Shown in pieces: positions 24,782 through 25,400 of a DNA stretch of 25,400 nucleotides. Every line of letters begins with the position of its first letter. Positions within the stretch are counted from its first letter, which is position 1. A program made the position numbers and the translations under genes. This DNA comes from CAZAFD01 sp964484785 (GTDB taxonomy: Bacteria; Pseudomonadota; Alphaproteobacteria; Rickettsiales; UBA1997): the NCBI GenBank assembly GCA_964484785.1, contig CAZAFD010000012.1:1-25400 (forward strand). The letters are read 5' to 3'. The notes beneath the pieces were generated by a model that saw only the letters and a program-made list of their open reading frames with translations, made no database searches and was not told the DNA's origin.

Positions 24782-24866
24782 TGGTACGGGTGGAGAGACT
24801 CGAACTCTCACACCTTTCGGTACTAGATCCTAAGTCTAGCGCGTCTACCAATTTCACCACACCCGC
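24782..24866 (-). tRNA. tRNA-Leu (anticodon UAG)
   Basis: 85 bases with encoded CCA (24784-24782). The acceptor stem GCGGGTG pairs with CACCCGT (one G-T). The anticodon stem CTAGA / TCTAG encloses loop CTTAGGA, so the anticodon is UAG and reads CUN leucine codons, mainly CUA. A long variable arm and the T arm GAGAG-TTCGAGT-CTCTC are typical of class II tRNA-Leu. Confidence 0.96.
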
Positions 24867-24876
24867 ATAGTGTCAA

Positions 24877-24905
24877 ATATTACTATCGACAATTCTTAAT
24901 TTCAA
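24877..24905 (-). promoter_or_regulatory. Promoter of tRNA-Leu and tig
   Basis: Minus strand: TTGAAA (24905-24900), 17 bases, TAATAT (24882-24877), about ten bases before the tRNA 5' end. Good sigma70 match and position. Confidence 0.65.
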
Positions 24906-25010
24906 GCTATTAAATCATAAGATAAATTAATTTTTACTGTAAAACACAGTATTAAATATCTGTTTTTACTTATCAACTCAAACACAATTTGTCTTTATAT
25001 TTAATCATTC

Positions 25011-25400
25011 TTAGGACCTTATTCCCTTTGTACTTAAAAATTGCTGAGCATATTGATCCTTCTCTTCATCGGAAAGATCGTTATAAGATCTTGGTGAATC
25101 AAGACCTTGATCTGCAGCCCGATCTTTTTCTTTACCAGCTACAAAATCCATAAACTCTTGTTTAAAACCACCAGCACCACTTTCTAAAAGCTCTCTATCT
25201 GAATCTTCAGATCCTTTTTTAGCCTTTCTAAAGTCTGCAGCTTGTCTATATGCATTATTTCTTTCCTGAGTTTGCGTATTAAATTTATTACCTTTATCAC
25301 GCGACCATGCATCAACCTTTTTCTCCATATTACTTAAAGGCGACTTCTCTATACTTGCAACACCACTCTTTAATTTGTCTCCCATGCCTGATACCATGTT
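25011..25400 (-). CDS. C-terminal part of an unidentified hydrophilic protein
   Basis: The minus-strand frame is open to the window edge, so the ATG at 25397 is probably internal and the gene begins outside. The visible ~129 residues are strongly polar and charged, with no membrane segment: SNMEKKVDAWSRDKG, many Q/N/R residues, ESGAGGFKQEFMDFVAGKEK, SYNDLSDEEKDQYAQQF. No family is recognised with confidence. Such tails occur on Rickettsiales VirB6-like type IV secretion proteins, whose membrane part would lie upstream, but this is a weak guess. The 144-base gap to tRNA-Leu holds a small inverted repeat (24935-24940 / 24946-24951) without a clear T-run. Confidence 0.7.
   Translation of the reverse strand, partial: NMVSGMGDKLKSGVASIEKSPLSNMEKKVDAWSRDKGNKFNTQTQERNNAYRQAADFRKAKKGSEDSDRELLESGAGGFKQEFMDFVAGKEKDRAADQGLDSPRSYNDLSDEEKDQYAQQFLSTKGIRS

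Noticed and set aside
24749..24811. N-terminal 21-codon extension of trigger factor
   Set aside because: These codons read through the tRNA-Leu 3' half; the family start is MEIKK at 24748.
1..25400. CRISPR array, insertion sequence, prophage or rRNA
   Set aside because: No regularly spaced direct repeats, transposase motifs, terminal inverted repeats, phage genes or rRNA sequence were seen.

Overview
The window comes from a strongly AT-rich genome with densely packed genes. The order Rickettsiales (Alphaproteobacteria, obligate intracellular bacteria) fits best. Supporting signs are an alphaproteobacterial-type RNase E, an HdaA-like protein directly behind recF, RF1 with an alphaproteobacterial-looking PET motif, weak or absent Shine-Dalgarno sites, and lineage-restricted giant proteins beside a reduced housekeeping set. 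Lipid A (lpxB), LPS-export (lptA, lptB) and meso-DAP peptidoglycan (murE) genes mean the cell has a real Gram-negative envelope, which argues against Anaplasmataceae. The family assignment is inference.

Layout. 1-1613 (+): 3' part of recF, then an hdaA-like gene. 1614-1844: promoter-like and hairpin elements, possibly a small RNA. 1845-9374 (-): two giant tandem paralogues (1162 and 1271 aa), each with its own related sigma70-like promoter and a plus-strand RNA-like element between them. 9553-11598 (+): RNase E. 11660-16341 (-): overlapping cluster of a third paralogue (768 aa), lpxB, lptA and lptB. 16505-19654 (+): ppa, prfA, murE, closed by a strong terminator. 19841-22830 (+): a beta-CASP metallo-beta-lactamase RNase-like protein and an AMP-phosphorylase-family protein, closed by a second strong terminator. 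22831-23422: mostly non-coding, but holding a tiny hydrophobic peptide gene on the minus strand with its own promoter, SD and terminator. 23423-24866 (-): tRNA-Leu(UAG) and trigger factor, probably one transcript. 25011-25400 (-): 3' end of an unidentified protein running off the window.

How the genes work together. lpxB makes the lipid A disaccharide, and LptA and LptB supply the periplasmic bridge and the ATPase for LPS export. RNase E and the beta-CASP protein are RNA-processing factors; trigger factor, RF1 and tRNA-Leu serve translation; RecF and HdaA serve replication and repair.

The most novel content is the family of three very large, soluble-looking proteins of unknown function. Two sit in tandem and share promoter sequence and a 111-nt block of about 92% identity inside otherwise divergent genes. 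The third is a diverged, shorter member whose stop codon overlaps the lpxB start. Other points of interest are the 22-aa peptide gene, a repeated intergenic hairpin whose stems covary, two candidate small RNAs, and unusual active-site residues in the phosphorylase.
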